A program made the translations under genes and the position numbers. DNA of 64,000 bases, taken from the NCBI GenBank assembly GCA_041390105.1, contig JAWKQO010000004.1, positions 186,001-250,000 of the forward strand. Reading direction: 5' to 3'. Below, piece by piece: positions 55,538 to 64,000 of the stretch. Below the pieces are notes generated by a model that saw only the letters and a program-made list of their open reading frames with translations, was not told where the DNA came from and did not search any database. Every line of letters starts with the position of its first letter. The first letter of the stretch is position 1. The DNA is from Gemmatimonadota bacterium (GTDB lineage Bacteria; Gemmatimonadota; Gemmatimonadetes; Longimicrobiales; Gaopeijiaceae).

Positions 55538-57244
55538 TCAGGCCGGAGCGGCTTCGGCCGCCTCTTCCGGCAGGGGGAACCAGCGCAGCGCCTCGAAGTC
55601 TGCCGTGCGCTCGCCGTGGACGCGGCCCGGACCGGTCCCGGGCTCCGCCTCCGCAAAGATCCGTCGGGCCTCCGTGAGGTAGGCCGGAAGTTGATCTTCG
55701 GTCTCGGTCCTTCGGTGCTGCGGGTACAGAAACCCCTCACCGGTCAGACGAAGGTCGTGCAGGCTGAGGGGTGGCTCCACCACGCCCCCAGCGTGACGCC
55801 AGAGCCCGGTGCCGATCTCGAAGTCGTAGTGATCGAGCAGGCGCCAGCCGTCGCGCGCCACCTGGTCCACGGCCTCGAGAACGAAGGCGAACGTCTCCTC
55901 GGAGATGAAGTAGTTGAAGTTCACTCGCACCCAGCCGGGCTTGATCCCTTCACAGCCACGGCCGATCTCGCGCTCGAACTCGTGCGAGGTGTCGAGGTCG
56001 ATGCCCAAGAGACGATGCCCGTAAGGGCCGGCGCACGAGCAGCCACCGCGCGACTGGATGCCGAACAGATCGTTGAGCAGTGCCACCACATAGTTGTGGT
56101 GGAGATAGCGAGAGCCGTTCTTGATGATGAACGACACGATGGACAACCGCTCCGCTTCGCAGCTTCCCAGAATCTGGATGTCGGGGTTCTGCTTCCAGCG
56201 CTCGATGGCTCGCCGGATGAAAGACTCCTCCCGCTCCCGGATCACGTCGACGCCAACAGCCTCCTTGACCAGGAAGACGAGCCCGGCCCGGATGGACCCG
56301 ATGATGTCCGGCGTTCCGCCCTCTTCGCGGTGCTCCGGATCCTGCAAGTAGTGGTGCTCCTCCGGGTTGACATACCACACCGTGCCTCCACCCGGCACGG
56401 CCGGCACCGTGTTGGTAAGCAGCGCCTTGCGGACAACGAGGATGCCCGGCGTACCCGGGCCTCCGATGAGCTTATGTGGCGAGATGAAGACGGCGTCCTT
56501 GTATGCCAAGCCGCTCTCGCCCACGTCCGCGGGTGGTACCATGTCGATGCGGACGTACGGTGCAGCTGCCGCGAAGTCCCAGAATGAAAGGGCGCCGTAG
56601 CGGTGGAGCAGCGTGGACACGGCGAAGGTGTTCGACACGATGCCTGTCACGTTCGACGCCGCGCTGAAGCTGCCGATCTTGAGGGGTCGGTCCCGGAAGC
56701 GCTGGAGTTGTTCCTCCAGGTGGACGAGGTCGATGCCACCTTTCACATCCTCGCGGATCTCGACCACGTCTGCGATCGACTCGCGCCAGGGGAGCTCGTT
56801 GGAGTGGTGCTCGTACGGGCCGATGAGCACCACCGGCCGTTCTTCCGGCGGGATCTGCTCCGTCAGGGCGTAGCGCGCATCGAGGTCATGCGGGATCCGT
56901 AGGTTCAGGATCCCGATGAGTCGATCGACGGCTCCAGTCGCCCCGGTCCCGCAGAAGATGACGGCATGCTCGTCGGTGGCCCCCACACAACGACGCACGA
57001 TCGCGCGGGCGTCCTCGCGGAACCGGGTCGTCTGCAAGCCGGTGCCGGAGCTTTCCGTGTGTGTGTTCGCATACAGCGGGAGCACCGCGTCCCGGATCAG
57101 GTCCTCGACGAAGCTCAGCGAGCGTCCCGAGGCCGTGTAATCGGCGTAGGTGACGCGCCGCGGTCCGAACGGGCCCAACACGGCTTCGTCCGCTCCGATC
57201 ACGGAGCAGCGCAGCAGATCCAGGATGGGGTTGGGTTCGGTCAT
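55538..57244 (-). CDS. Class V aminotransferase, cysteine-desulfurase-like
   Basis: A 568-residue PLP enzyme, longer than typical NifS/SufS (about 400). The PLP lysine is Lys258 in FISPHKLIGGPGTPG. The phosphate site is CGTGATGAVDR, the substrate region YANTHTESSGTG, and His in YEHHSN stacks on PLP. The SufS/CsdA-like catalytic cysteine is in the loop SRGGCSCAGPYGH (Cys402/Cys404). A C-terminal extension of about 100 residues (from about 470) has no homology that I recognise. It may be a desulfurase or a selenocysteine-lyase-type enzyme. No Fe-S assembly genes (sufBCD, iscU) are adjacent, so a general sulfur-mobilising role is only inferred. Good confidence in family, moderate in function. 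Confidence 0.88.
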   Translation of the reverse strand: MTEPNPILDLLRCSVIGADEAVLGPFGPRRVTYADYTASGRSLSFVEDLIRDAVLPLYANTHTESSGTGLQTTRFREDARAIVRRCVGATDEHAVIFCGTGATGAVDRLIGILNLRIPHDLDARYALTEQIPPEERPVVLIGPYEHHSNELPWRESIADVVEIREDVKGGIDLVHLEEQLQRFRDRPLKIGSFSAASNVTGIVSNTFAVSTLLHRYGALSFWDFAAAAPYVRIDMVPPADVGESGLAYKDAVFISPHKLIGGPGTPGILVVRKALLTNTVPAVPGGGTVWYVNPEEHHYLQDPEHREEGGTPDIIGSIRAGLVFLVKEAVGVDVIREREESFIRRAIERWKQNPDIQILGSCEAERLSIVSFIIKNGSRYLHHNYVVALLNDLFGIQSRGGCSCAGPYGHRLLGIDLDTSHEFEREIGRGCEGIKPGWVRVNFNYFISEETFAFVLEAVDQVARDGWRLLDHYDFEIGTGLWRHAGGVVEPPLSLHDLRLTGEGFLYPQHRRTETEDQLPAYLTEARRIFAEAEPGTGPGRVHGERTADFEALRWFPLPEEAAEAAPA

Positions 57245-57404
57245 GGGCGGGTCGGGCTGGCTCCCCTCGGTCGCGGTCGGTCAACCATCATACGGCCGCG
57301 GGGGCCTGAACGGCAGTCCGTGCGGGTCCGGCACCCCGGGGACCGTGCATCCCCACGCCAAAGCGCACACATTGTCCGCGCCACCCACTCCAGGAAGACC
57401 GGCG

Positions 57405-60400
57405 ATGTCGAACCGTCACCGTAGTTCCCTGTTCGCGCTCCTGCTGGCCACCCTCGTGTGTCCTGGCGCGTTCCTTCCCGCCCAGGAAGTCGGCGGCGGT
57501 CCCCTACCGGAGGGAACCCTCTCCGAGTTGCGGTGGCGAATGATCGGTCCCTTCCGGGGCGGTCGCACCAAGGCGGCGGCCGGCGTGCCCAGCCAGCCGG
57601 GGCTGTTCTACGTGGGGGTGGTGAACGGCGGCGTGTGGAAGACCACCGACTACGGGCGGACCTGGGTTCCCATCTTCGACGATCAACCGACGGGATCCAT
57701 CGGGGCGATCGCTGTGGCGCCGTCACGGCCGCAGACCCTCTATGTGGGAAGCGGCGAGGGACTGCAGCGGCCCGACCTCTCGACAGGAGACGGCATCTAC
57801 AAGTCGACGGACGGCGGGGAGACCTGGAATCACCTCGGCCTGCGCGACGGCCAGCAGATCCCGCAGATCATCGTCGATCCGGACAACCCGGACCGCCTGT
57901 TCGTGGCGGTGCTGGGGCATCCCTACGGGCCCAACGAGGAACGCGGCATCTTCCGTTCGCTGGATGGAGGCCGCTCGTTCCAGAGGGTCCTGTACAAGGA
58001 CCAGAACACGGGGGGCGTGGATGTGGCCTTCGATCCCACGGACGCCAACACCCTCTATGCGGTGCTCTGGGAAGCGCGCGAAGGTCCCTGGGAGAATGGG
58101 GTGTTCCGGGGCCCCGGCAGCGGCTTGTTCAAGTCGGCCGACGGGGGCGAGACCTGGCGCCCGCTGACCACAGGGTTGCCCTCCTTCGAGCGGGATGGTC
58201 TGTCCCGCATCGGCATCACCGTCGCCCCTTCCGATCCTCGCCGGCTCTACGCCACCGTGGAGTCCCAGGAGAACGGAGGCCTCTATCGGTCCGACGACGC
58301 CGGCGAGTCCTGGCGTCGCATCAACAACGACCCCCGTGTCACGCAACGCGGCTCCGACTTCGCCGAGGTGAAGGTCCATCCCACCAATCCCGACATCGTC
58401 TTCACCGGCAGCATCGTGGTTTGGAAGTCCACCGACGGCGGGCAGACCTTCGAGGCCATTCGCGGCGCTCCCGGCGGCGACGACTACCATCGGATCTGGA
58501 TCGACCCGACGCACCCGGACGTCATGCTGATCGCCGCGGATCAGGGGGCCATCATCACCGTCAACGGCGGGGAGACCTGGAGCTCCTGGTACAACCAGCC
58601 CACCGCGCAGTTCTATCACGTGACCACCGATAACGCCTTCCCCTACCGCGTGTGCGGCGGCCAGCAGGAGAGCGGGTCGGCGTGCGTGCAGAGCCGCGGC
58701 GATGACGGTCAGATCACGTTCCGCGAGTGGCACCCGGTTGGGATCGAGGAATACGGGTACGCCGCCCCCGACCCGCTCGACCCCGATATCGTCTATGGCG
58801 GGAAGGTCTCGCGATACGACCGCCGTACCGGGCAGGTGCAGAACGTGGGTCCCCGCCCGCTGCGCGACGGCGACTACCGCGTGGTGCGCACCATGCCGAT
58901 CCTGTTCTCGCCGGTCGATCCGCATACGCTCTACTTCGCGTCCAACGTGCTTTGGAAGACCACGAACGGCGGAGAGAGTTGGACGCAGATCAGCCCCGAT
59001 CTCTCACGCCCCTCCTGGGATGCGCCGGCCAACGTGGGCACCTATCGGGGCACTCCGGCGGCCCGGTCCTCCCAGCGGGGTGTCATCTACACGATCGCTC
59101 CCTCCCACGTGAACGGCAGCGTGATCTGGGTGGGTACCGACGACGGGCTGATCCACCGCACCACGGATGGTGGCGCCATCTGGGCGGACGTCACACCGCC
59201 CGGGGTCGGCCCCTGGGCCAAGATCTCGTTGATGGACGCCTCGCACACGAATGCGGACGCGGCGTACGCGGCCGTCAATACGCTACGGCTGGACGACCTG
59301 CGCCCGCACATCTACAGGACGCGGGACGGGGGGCGGACGTGGACTCACATCAGCGAAGGGATCCCAGACGGCGAGACCGTGAACGTGGTGCGTGAGGATC
59401 CCGTGCGGCCGGGACTGCTGTTCGCGGGTACCGAGCGCACGGTCTACGTGTCTCTTGACGATGGCGATCACTGGCAGTCGCTGCGCAACAACCTGCCCAT
59501 CACCTCGATTCGTGATCTCGTGATCAAGGATCAGGACCTGGTGATCGGCACGCATGGAAGGGGCTTCTGGATCCTGGACGACATCACGCCGCTGCGTCAG
59601 CTCACGCCCCGCATGTTGGACGCGTTCGACGGGGTGCTGTTGGCGCCCGGAGCGGCGTGGCGGTTCCGCTGGAACAAGAACACGGACACGCCCTTGCCCG
59701 CGGACGAGCCGGCCGGGGAGAACCCGCCCGACGGAGCGATCCTGCACTACTACCTGGGGCAAGGTGTGCGCGGCCCGGTGACGCTCGAGATCCTGGACCA
59801 GGCGGACCGGGTGGTACGGCGCTATTCGAGCGACGACGCCCCCGAGCCTCCGCTGGAAGGACAGAACGTTCCCGCGTACTGGCCGCGGCCTCCGCAAACC
59901 CTTTCAGCGCAGCCGGGCCTGCACCGATTCGTGTGGGATCTCCGCTATCCGCGTCCAGCGGCCTTGTCGTTCTCGTACCCCATTTCGGCCATCCCCCACA
60001 ATACGCCGGCCGAGCCCCGGGGTCCGCTCGTCCTCCCGGGAACGTACCACGTGCGCCTCAGCGCTGGCGGCGAGAGTTGGCTGCAGCCTCTGGTGGTGCA
60101 CCTGGATCCCCGGGTCCAGACCGCCCACGCGGAGCTGGAGCGTCAGCACCGTATCGAGATGGACCTCCTGGAGATGATCCGACGCGACCGAACCACCCTG
60201 GATGAGGTCCGCGACGCCACCGTGGGGCTCAGTGAGGATGGCGCCCGACGCGCACAGGAGCTGGAGGGCACGTTGACGCGCCTCAACCGCGAGCTGGTGT
60301 CGCTGCTCGATGTCGTGAGCGAAGCGGATGTGGGGCCGACCTCACAGGTGGTCGACGCCATCGAGCTGAGGCGACGCGCCCTGGAAACGACGATTGGCGC

Positions 60401-60428
60401 TTGGGAGACCTTGCGGAGCCGCCGGTAG
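57405..60428 (+). CDS. Secreted VPS10/BNR-repeat propeller protein
   Basis: A 1,007-residue exported protein with a signal peptide ending FLPAQ. It has at least eleven Asp-box-like motifs of the form S/T-x-D-G-G-x-T-W (for example KTTDYGRTW, KSTDGGETW, KSADGGETW, RTRDGGRTW, VSLDDGDHW) spread over about residues 60-710. This makes one or two ten-bladed propellers of the sortilin/VPS10 type. A C-terminal region of about 200 residues (from about 800) has strand and coiled-coil content (RQHRIEMDLLEMIRRD, LEGTLTRLNRELVSLLD). Such proteins are often annotated as glycosyl hydrolases, but I see no catalytic residues, and their substrate is unknown. AGGAAG seven bases before the ATG is the Shine-Dalgarno sequence. 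Confidence 0.9.
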   Translation: MSNRHRSSLFALLLATLVCPGAFLPAQEVGGGPLPEGTLSELRWRMIGPFRGGRTKAAAGVPSQPGLFYVGVVNGGVWKTTDYGRTWVPIFDDQPTGSIGAIAVAPSRPQTLYVGSGEGLQRPDLSTGDGIYKSTDGGETWNHLGLRDGQQIPQIIVDPDNPDRLFVAVLGHPYGPNEERGIFRSLDGGRSFQRVLYKDQNTGGVDVAFDPTDANTLYAVLWEAREGPWENGVFRGPGSGLFKSADGGETWRPLTTGLPSFERDGLSRIGITVAPSDPRRLYATVESQENGGLYRSDDAGESWRRINNDPRVTQRGSDFAEVKVHPTNPDIVFTGSIVVWKSTDGGQTFEAIRGAPGGDDYHRIWIDPTHPDVMLIAADQGAIITVNGGETWSSWYNQPTAQFYHVTTDNAFPYRVCGGQQESGSACVQSRGDDGQITFREWHPVGIEEYGYAAPDPLDPDIVYGGKVSRYDRRTGQVQNVGPRPLRDGDYRVVRTMPILFSPVDPHTLYFASNVLWKTTNGGESWTQISPDLSRPSWDAPANVGTYRGTPAARSSQRGVIYTIAPSHVNGSVIWVGTDDGLIHRTTDGGAIWADVTPPGVGPWAKISLMDASHTNADAAYAAVNTLRLDDLRPHIYRTRDGGRTWTHISEGIPDGETVNVVREDPVRPGLLFAGTERTVYVSLDDGDHWQSLRNNLPITSIRDLVIKDQDLVIGTHGRGFWILDDITPLRQLTPRMLDAFDGVLLAPGAAWRFRWNKNTDTPLPADEPAGENPPDGAILHYYLGQGVRGPVTLEILDQADRVVRRYSSDDAPEPPLEGQNVPAYWPRPPQTLSAQPGLHRFVWDLRYPRPAALSFSYPISAIPHNTPAEPRGPLVLPGTYHVRLSAGGESWLQPLVVHLDPRVQTAHAELERQHRIEMDLLEMIRRDRTTLDEVRDATVGLSEDGARRAQELEGTLTRLNRELVSLLDVVSEADVGPTSQVVDAIELRRRALETTIGAWETLRSRR

Positions 60429-60509
60429 AGCCCCGCTCCGTGGCGACGATCGGACGTCCTTGCGGCCCCGGGGAAGCTCTGCACTAGCGGCGTACCCCGC
60501 GCGCCTTCC

Positions 60510-61325
60510 CTAGGCGAGTACCTCCACGGGGTCACCCACCCGCACGCGTCCCAGCACCCGTGGGACGGCATTCTGCCCAAAGAGCACTCCGCGCGGGCTG
60601 TTGCGGAACGTGTTCAACGTCCGCAAAGGTTCGCCGACTGCGTGCCGCGCTCCCGTGTCGGGGTCGACCGTCGTGAGCACACAGCGGGCGCACGGCTTGA
60701 CCAACTCGACCTCCACCTCACCGATGCGAAGGCGCTGCCAGATGTCCTCCTCGAACGGAGTGGCGCCCTGGATCACCAGGTTGGGCCGGAAGCGAGCCAT
60801 CGTCACGGGTTCGGGAAGCCGTTCGTTCAGGTGGGCCAACGACTCCATCGAAGTGATCAGCAGTGGGTAACCATCCGCGAAACCGACCTGGTCCCCCGCG
60901 CGGGCGTACGTCGGATCCACCGCACGCGGGCTGGTGTCATCCAGGCGCACCAGCCGACAGGAGAACCCGAGCACGGTGCTGAACCACCGGTCCGCCGCGG
61001 TGGAGACCGCCCGCGCATCGACCGTGTCGTTCCAGACCTGCACGCCCACGCGCTCGTCGTCGCCGAAGACGAGGGGCACGTGCAACGCTGGCTGTCCCTC
61101 CGCCCGAACCTCCAGCACCCCGTCCCCGATCTCGGAGCGGATCTGCGTCAAACGGGGGTGTTCCCGCCCGGTGAGGAAGCTACCATCCGGCGAGACGACC
61201 ATCCAACTGCGGTCGAAGCGCAGGCCCGTCCCCACCACGTCCGCCTCCTGCAGCGCGATGCGGTGGGTGGACTTGATAGGGTGGATCTCGATCTCGGCCA
61301 GGATCACGAGCGGCGTCGGCTCCAT
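60510..61325 (-). CDS. MOSC-domain protein (YcbX/mARC-like)
   Basis: A 271-residue molybdenum-cofactor-binding protein. The N-terminal MOSC beta-barrel starts LAEIEIHPIKSTHRI, with GLRFDRSWMVVSPDGSFLTGREHPRLTQI. The MOSC core has RFRPNLVIQGATPFEEDIW and the cofactor cysteine in KPCARCVLTTVD. YcbX and mARC proteins reduce N-hydroxylated compounds, usually with a ferredoxin-like partner; no such domain is fused here. The ATG at 61325 is used; a GTG 42 bases upstream is in frame but neither has a good Shine-Dalgarno sequence. It is separated from the transpeptidase gene by 73 bases on the same strand. Confidence 0.87.
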   Translation of the reverse strand: MEPTPLVILAEIEIHPIKSTHRIALQEADVVGTGLRFDRSWMVVSPDGSFLTGREHPRLTQIRSEIGDGVLEVRAEGQPALHVPLVFGDDERVGVQVWNDTVDARAVSTAADRWFSTVLGFSCRLVRLDDTSPRAVDPTYARAGDQVGFADGYPLLITSMESLAHLNERLPEPVTMARFRPNLVIQGATPFEEDIWQRLRIGEVEVELVKPCARCVLTTVDPDTGARHAVGEPLRTLNTFRNSPRGVLFGQNAVPRVLGRVRVGDPVEVLA

Positions 61326-61398
61326 GGAGGGCTGTACGAACCGCCGAGGTGGGCGGACCCTGGACACTACCGCTCAGCGCCCCAGGTGTGCCGTGTCC

Positions 61399-63660
61399 CT
61401 ACCGGCAGAGTCCCAGTCGCTCCCAATGGCGTTCCAGGAACCGTCCCAGGCGCGCCGCCGCGAACTCGACCTGATAGCTGGGGAGCGAGCGACCGCGTCC
61501 CGCGTCGCTGAACCGCAGGTAGACGCTGCCCGCCACGCCACAGCGCAGGGGCAGCGCGCCTCCGTCTTCACCCTCCCCCACGGCGAAGAGCAGCGATTTC
61601 AGGTACAGCCCCTCACCCCGGCGCTCATCCTCCTCCGTCAGCGTACCGGTCTTGGCCAACAGGACGCCTGGAACGCCGAGCTCGCGCCAACGTTCGGCGA
61701 GGCCGGCCGCAGTTCCCGTCTCCGCCACGCCCTCCAGTCCATCCAGGAGGGCGTCGTACCACGACTGCCCGGTGAGGCCGAGCGACTCGATCGAATCTGC
61801 GCCCGCGGCCGGAACGGCGAGGCCGGTACGGACGCGCCGGTCGGTGGCGATGCGCGCGAAGGCCTCCGTGAGATCAAAGAGGTTCCAGCGATTCTCCCAG
61901 GCTCCGAACGCGTATCGGTACAGCAGCGACAACTCCGTCTCCTCCGCGTCGGCGGAGGCCAGCAGCACGGGACGGGACGCGTCCGGCTGCACCTCGTACG
62001 GGATGCGGACGGGGCTTCCGTCGTCGAAGCGCAGGGACGTCCAGATCCGGTCGCTCCGCCGGCGTGCGTCGACAATCACCGGATCGGTGGACACTTCGAA
62101 CAGCTGATCCATTCCTTCCGTCACCGCGCTGCGCAGCAGCGCGGCGCGAGGTACGGTGCGATCCAGGGGCCCCCGGGTCACCGGCTCCGATCCAGCCTCC
62201 GCGAACGTCACGGGCCCGCCCGTGAGGGCGGCGGTGAGCAGCGTGGCGGCGTACTCGTTGTTGGAGCAGCGCAGGAAGTAGCGGAGATCGATGCGCCCGG
62301 TGCGGGGGGCCGGGCAGTGCAGCTCGGTAGTGAACCCCCTGGAGGCCGGCACAGCCGCAGCGCCAGCCACCCGTGTGACGCGTCCGCTGCGGGCCGGGAT
62401 CTCCAATCGTCCCAGCTCGGGCCGCCGGGAGAGGATGGCAGCCGCCAGGATGGGCTTGATGGCGGACCCGGGCACCAGGCGTTGGAGCAGGCCGCTACGA
62501 CCGGGCTCGCTGCGCTCGCCCGTCTCGGCGAGCGCCACGACCGCGCCGTCGGGAATGCGGGTCAACACCACGCCGCCGAACTCCACGCCCACCGGCAGCG
62601 CGCGCGCGAAAGCTCCCAACTCTTCCGTGAGCTCGGCGGTCAGCTCAGCATCGACGGAGAGCACCAGGTCCGCACCCAATGCCGCGGGGCGTTCCGGGGA
62701 AAGGGGACTCCTCCCTACCGCGGCGAGCAGGTCCAAGGGGGCGATCGTCGAACCGCGCCTCCGCGCACGTCCGTTGATCCACTGCGGCACGGACAACACG
62801 CCGTCATCCAGAGTGCCAAAGGTGAGTGGCTCCAAGGGCTCGATCCGTAGAATGGCCCCGGCCTGGAGCCGTAGGGAGTCGTCCGGCTCCAAGCGAACAC
62901 CATCGATGGCAACCGGCGCCCAACCTGCGACCAGTCGGGGTCGCCCACCCTCCAGCGCCACGTCGCGTAGGACCGCCTGCGCCGTGCGGGCCTCCGACAG
63001 GCAGTAAACGCGCGCGTCGCGATCCCCGACCTCGAACTCACAGGCGCGGGACCGCCCGCCGCTCTTCACGCGCAACCGGTGCGACTCGTCCAACGGCACG
63101 CGCACGGCCGGGTTGGACAGACCCCAGTCCCGGTCCGCCCGCACGGTGCGCACCGCTCCCTCCCATTCATCATCGAACGGAGACTCCACCCGCCGACTCC
63201 AGGCCGCGGCGGTGCGCGTGACACCCAGGGACCCGTCCGGTCGTCGCTCGGGCCGGAAGAGCGAGGGGTTGTAGGGCCGGATGCGCTCGAAGGCGGCCGG
63301 ATCATCTTTGGCCAGGCGAATCCACTCGCGCTGGAATCGGTTGTAGCGCAGCACTTCTCCATGCAGAAAGCCGCCCGAGCCCAGGGATGGTGGGGCCGAG
63401 GCTTCGACGACGAGCGTGTCGTAACGGATACGGCGGCCGGCAATGACCGTGTCGACGCCGACGAAGTGGAGGGGAGCCACCGGTCCCGCCTGGACCAACT
63501 CGTCGATGGCGTGGAGCAGCGTTGCGTACTCGAGTCCTTGTGACTCGGGGCGGGCCAGGCCTTGGCGTACCACACCGACGCTCACCGCGAGCAACGCCAC
63601 CCCCGTGGCTCCGAGTCCGGTCAACACACAGACCGCGAGCAGATTGCCCTTGCCCTTCAT
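61399..63660 (-). CDS. Divergent penicillin-binding transpeptidase (class B-like)
   Basis: A 753-residue envelope enzyme with one N-terminal helix (about 5-30). The C-terminal transpeptidase domain carries all three motifs in order: SAIK (in VPGSAIKPILAAA), SNN (in RCSNNEYAATLL) and KTG (in LLAKTGTLTEED). The 300-residue N-terminal half does not look like the classical class B pedestal and contains a beta-rich segment (GVRLEPDDSLRLQAGAILRIEPLEPL). The start at the ATG giving MKGKGNLL overlaps the upstream SEDS gene stop by four bases. The pair therefore forms a SEDS polymerase plus transpeptidase operon, as in FtsW/FtsI or RodA/PBP2. The odd N-terminus suggests a specialised rather than essential role. 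Confidence 0.85.
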   Translation of the reverse strand: MKGKGNLLAVCVLTGLGATGVALLAVSVGVVRQGLARPESQGLEYATLLHAIDELVQAGPVAPLHFVGVDTVIAGRRIRYDTLVVEASAPPSLGSGGFLHGEVLRYNRFQREWIRLAKDDPAAFERIRPYNPSLFRPERRPDGSLGVTRTAAAWSRRVESPFDDEWEGAVRTVRADRDWGLSNPAVRVPLDESHRLRVKSGGRSRACEFEVGDRDARVYCLSEARTAQAVLRDVALEGGRPRLVAGWAPVAIDGVRLEPDDSLRLQAGAILRIEPLEPLTFGTLDDGVLSVPQWINGRARRRGSTIAPLDLLAAVGRSPLSPERPAALGADLVLSVDAELTAELTEELGAFARALPVGVEFGGVVLTRIPDGAVVALAETGERSEPGRSGLLQRLVPGSAIKPILAAAILSRRPELGRLEIPARSGRVTRVAGAAAVPASRGFTTELHCPAPRTGRIDLRYFLRCSNNEYAATLLTAALTGGPVTFAEAGSEPVTRGPLDRTVPRAALLRSAVTEGMDQLFEVSTDPVIVDARRRSDRIWTSLRFDDGSPVRIPYEVQPDASRPVLLASADAEETELSLLYRYAFGAWENRWNLFDLTEAFARIATDRRVRTGLAVPAAGADSIESLGLTGQSWYDALLDGLEGVAETGTAAGLAERWRELGVPGVLLAKTGTLTEEDERRGEGLYLKSLLFAVGEGEDGGALPLRCGVAGSVYLRFSDAGRGRSLPSYQVEFAAARLGRFLERHWERLGLCR

Positions 63661-64000
63661 CGAGCGCCCTCTTCCGAAAGACCCGCCAGCCCCACGAAGA
63701 CCGCGGTGCCGATTCCACTCACCAGCACCACGTCGGCCCAGGAATTCAGCCCCAGGAAGGGCATGTTCTGACCCGTGAGCGGCACCAACCCGAGGTTGGA
63801 AGCCGCGACGTAGGCAGCGGGCAGCGTGAGCCACAGCGCGCTCCCCACCGTGAGCGCCAGCGCAGCCAGCCCGTCCGGCGATTCACCCACCGTGGCACGC
63901 ACACGCAACACCCAGAGCGCCACCACCGCGATCAGCGCGAGGTAGAGCAGGAGCACGGCGAGACCGCCGAGCGCCCCGTGCTCTGCCAGCACATAGACCG
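63657..64000 (-). CDS. SEDS-family (FtsW/RodA/SpoVE-like) membrane protein, 5' end beyond window
   Basis: The last 114 residues of a SEDS peptidoglycan glycosyltransferase. The frame is open through base 64000, reading VYVLAEHGALGGLAVLLLYLALIAVVALWVLRVR. The next helix and the extracellular loop NLGLVPLTGQNMPFLGLNSWADVVLVSGIG follow. The P-x-x-G-x-x-x-P-F pattern corresponds to the FtsW/RodA signature near the last loop, though the usual serine-rich SYGGSS is replaced by LNSWADV. Helices at about 15-35, 48-68 and 90-108 of this fragment fit the family C-terminus. The stop overlaps the transpeptidase start as ATGA. Confidence 0.85.
   Translation of the reverse strand, partial: VYVLAEHGALGGLAVLLLYLALIAVVALWVLRVRATVGESPDGLAALALTVGSALWLTLPAAYVAASNLGLVPLTGQNMPFLGLNSWADVVLVSGIGTAVFVGLAGLSEEGAR

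Overview
The window is a GC-rich (about two thirds G+C by eye), densely coded bacterial chromosome segment. It carries no rRNA or tRNA gene, CRISPR array, integrase, transposase or other mobility gene that I can see. Three features point to Gemmatimonadota or a close relative: many secreted peptidases of the S9, S1, S12, S51 and M24 families together with an 11-Asp-box VPS10-like protein; a carboxypeptidase-regulatory/TonB-plug protein ending in a YTRR-type tail; and a PadR regulator translationally coupled to a membrane protein that starts with a permease-prefix-like segment. Lipoboxes, Tat signals, AttH/FtsX modules and an outer-membrane-like barrel fit a Gram-negative envelope. The taxonomy is inference.

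Layout. 1-4 kb: a YbbP/YbbA ABC exporter, divergent from a TesA-like lipoprotein esterase whose start codon overlaps that of ybbA. 4-9.4 kb: S51 peptidase, DPP-IV-type S9 peptidase, a trypsin-like protease followed by a small protein resembling its propeptide, and a periplasmic DsrE-like protein. 9.6-12 kb: a carboxypeptidase-regulatory/plug protein broken by a one-base frameshift. 12-16.4 kb (minus strand): an HD-GYP protein, a small barrel-like protein and an S9 acylaminoacyl-type peptidase. 16.4-20.8 kb (minus): GT-C membrane glycosyltransferase, PadR regulator with an operator-like inverted repeat, and a coupled membrane/sialidase-fold fusion. 20.9-24.6 kb: a TRAP transporter split into dctQM (plus) and dctP (minus). 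25-28.3 kb: parvulin lipoprotein, small M50 protease and a serine hydrolase. 28.3-31.4 kb (minus): a histidine kinase and NtrC-type regulator. 31.4-32 kb: a 568-bp gene-free stretch with a perfect palindrome, an extended Shine-Dalgarno element and a strong intrinsic terminator. 32-34.5 kb: dihaem cytochrome c, thioredoxin-like protein and BtuF-like protein.

34.5-40.2 kb (minus) is a tightly packed operon: greA, Sir2 deacetylase, LolD-like ATPase, FtsX permease and AttH/CrtC-like lipoprotein. 40.4-45 kb: aspartate kinase, secreted Xaa-Pro aminopeptidase and sulfatase. 45-51.3 kb (minus): a 2,102-residue lipoprotein with 19 PKD repeats of 249 bp. 51.5-57.2 kb (minus): second GT-C glycosyltransferase, VOC dioxygenase, DUF3810 protein and class V aminotransferase. 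57.4-60.4 kb: VPS10/BNR protein. 60.5-64 kb (minus): MOSC protein, then a divergent transpeptidase coupled to a SEDS (FtsW/RodA) protein that leaves the window.

Taken together, the region looks like a housekeeping backbone (greA, lysC, SEDS/PBP) with a heavy load of export and surface functions: protein and peptide scavenging by many exported hydrolases, organic-acid uptake by TRAP, sulfatase activity, and envelope lipoprotein/ABC systems. No self-evident defence or mobile system is present. The observations most worth following are the orphan non-coding unit at 31.6-31.94 kb, the protease/propeptide pair, the PadR-coupled sialidase fusion, the greA-sirtuin-Att operon and the divergent SEDS/PBP pair.
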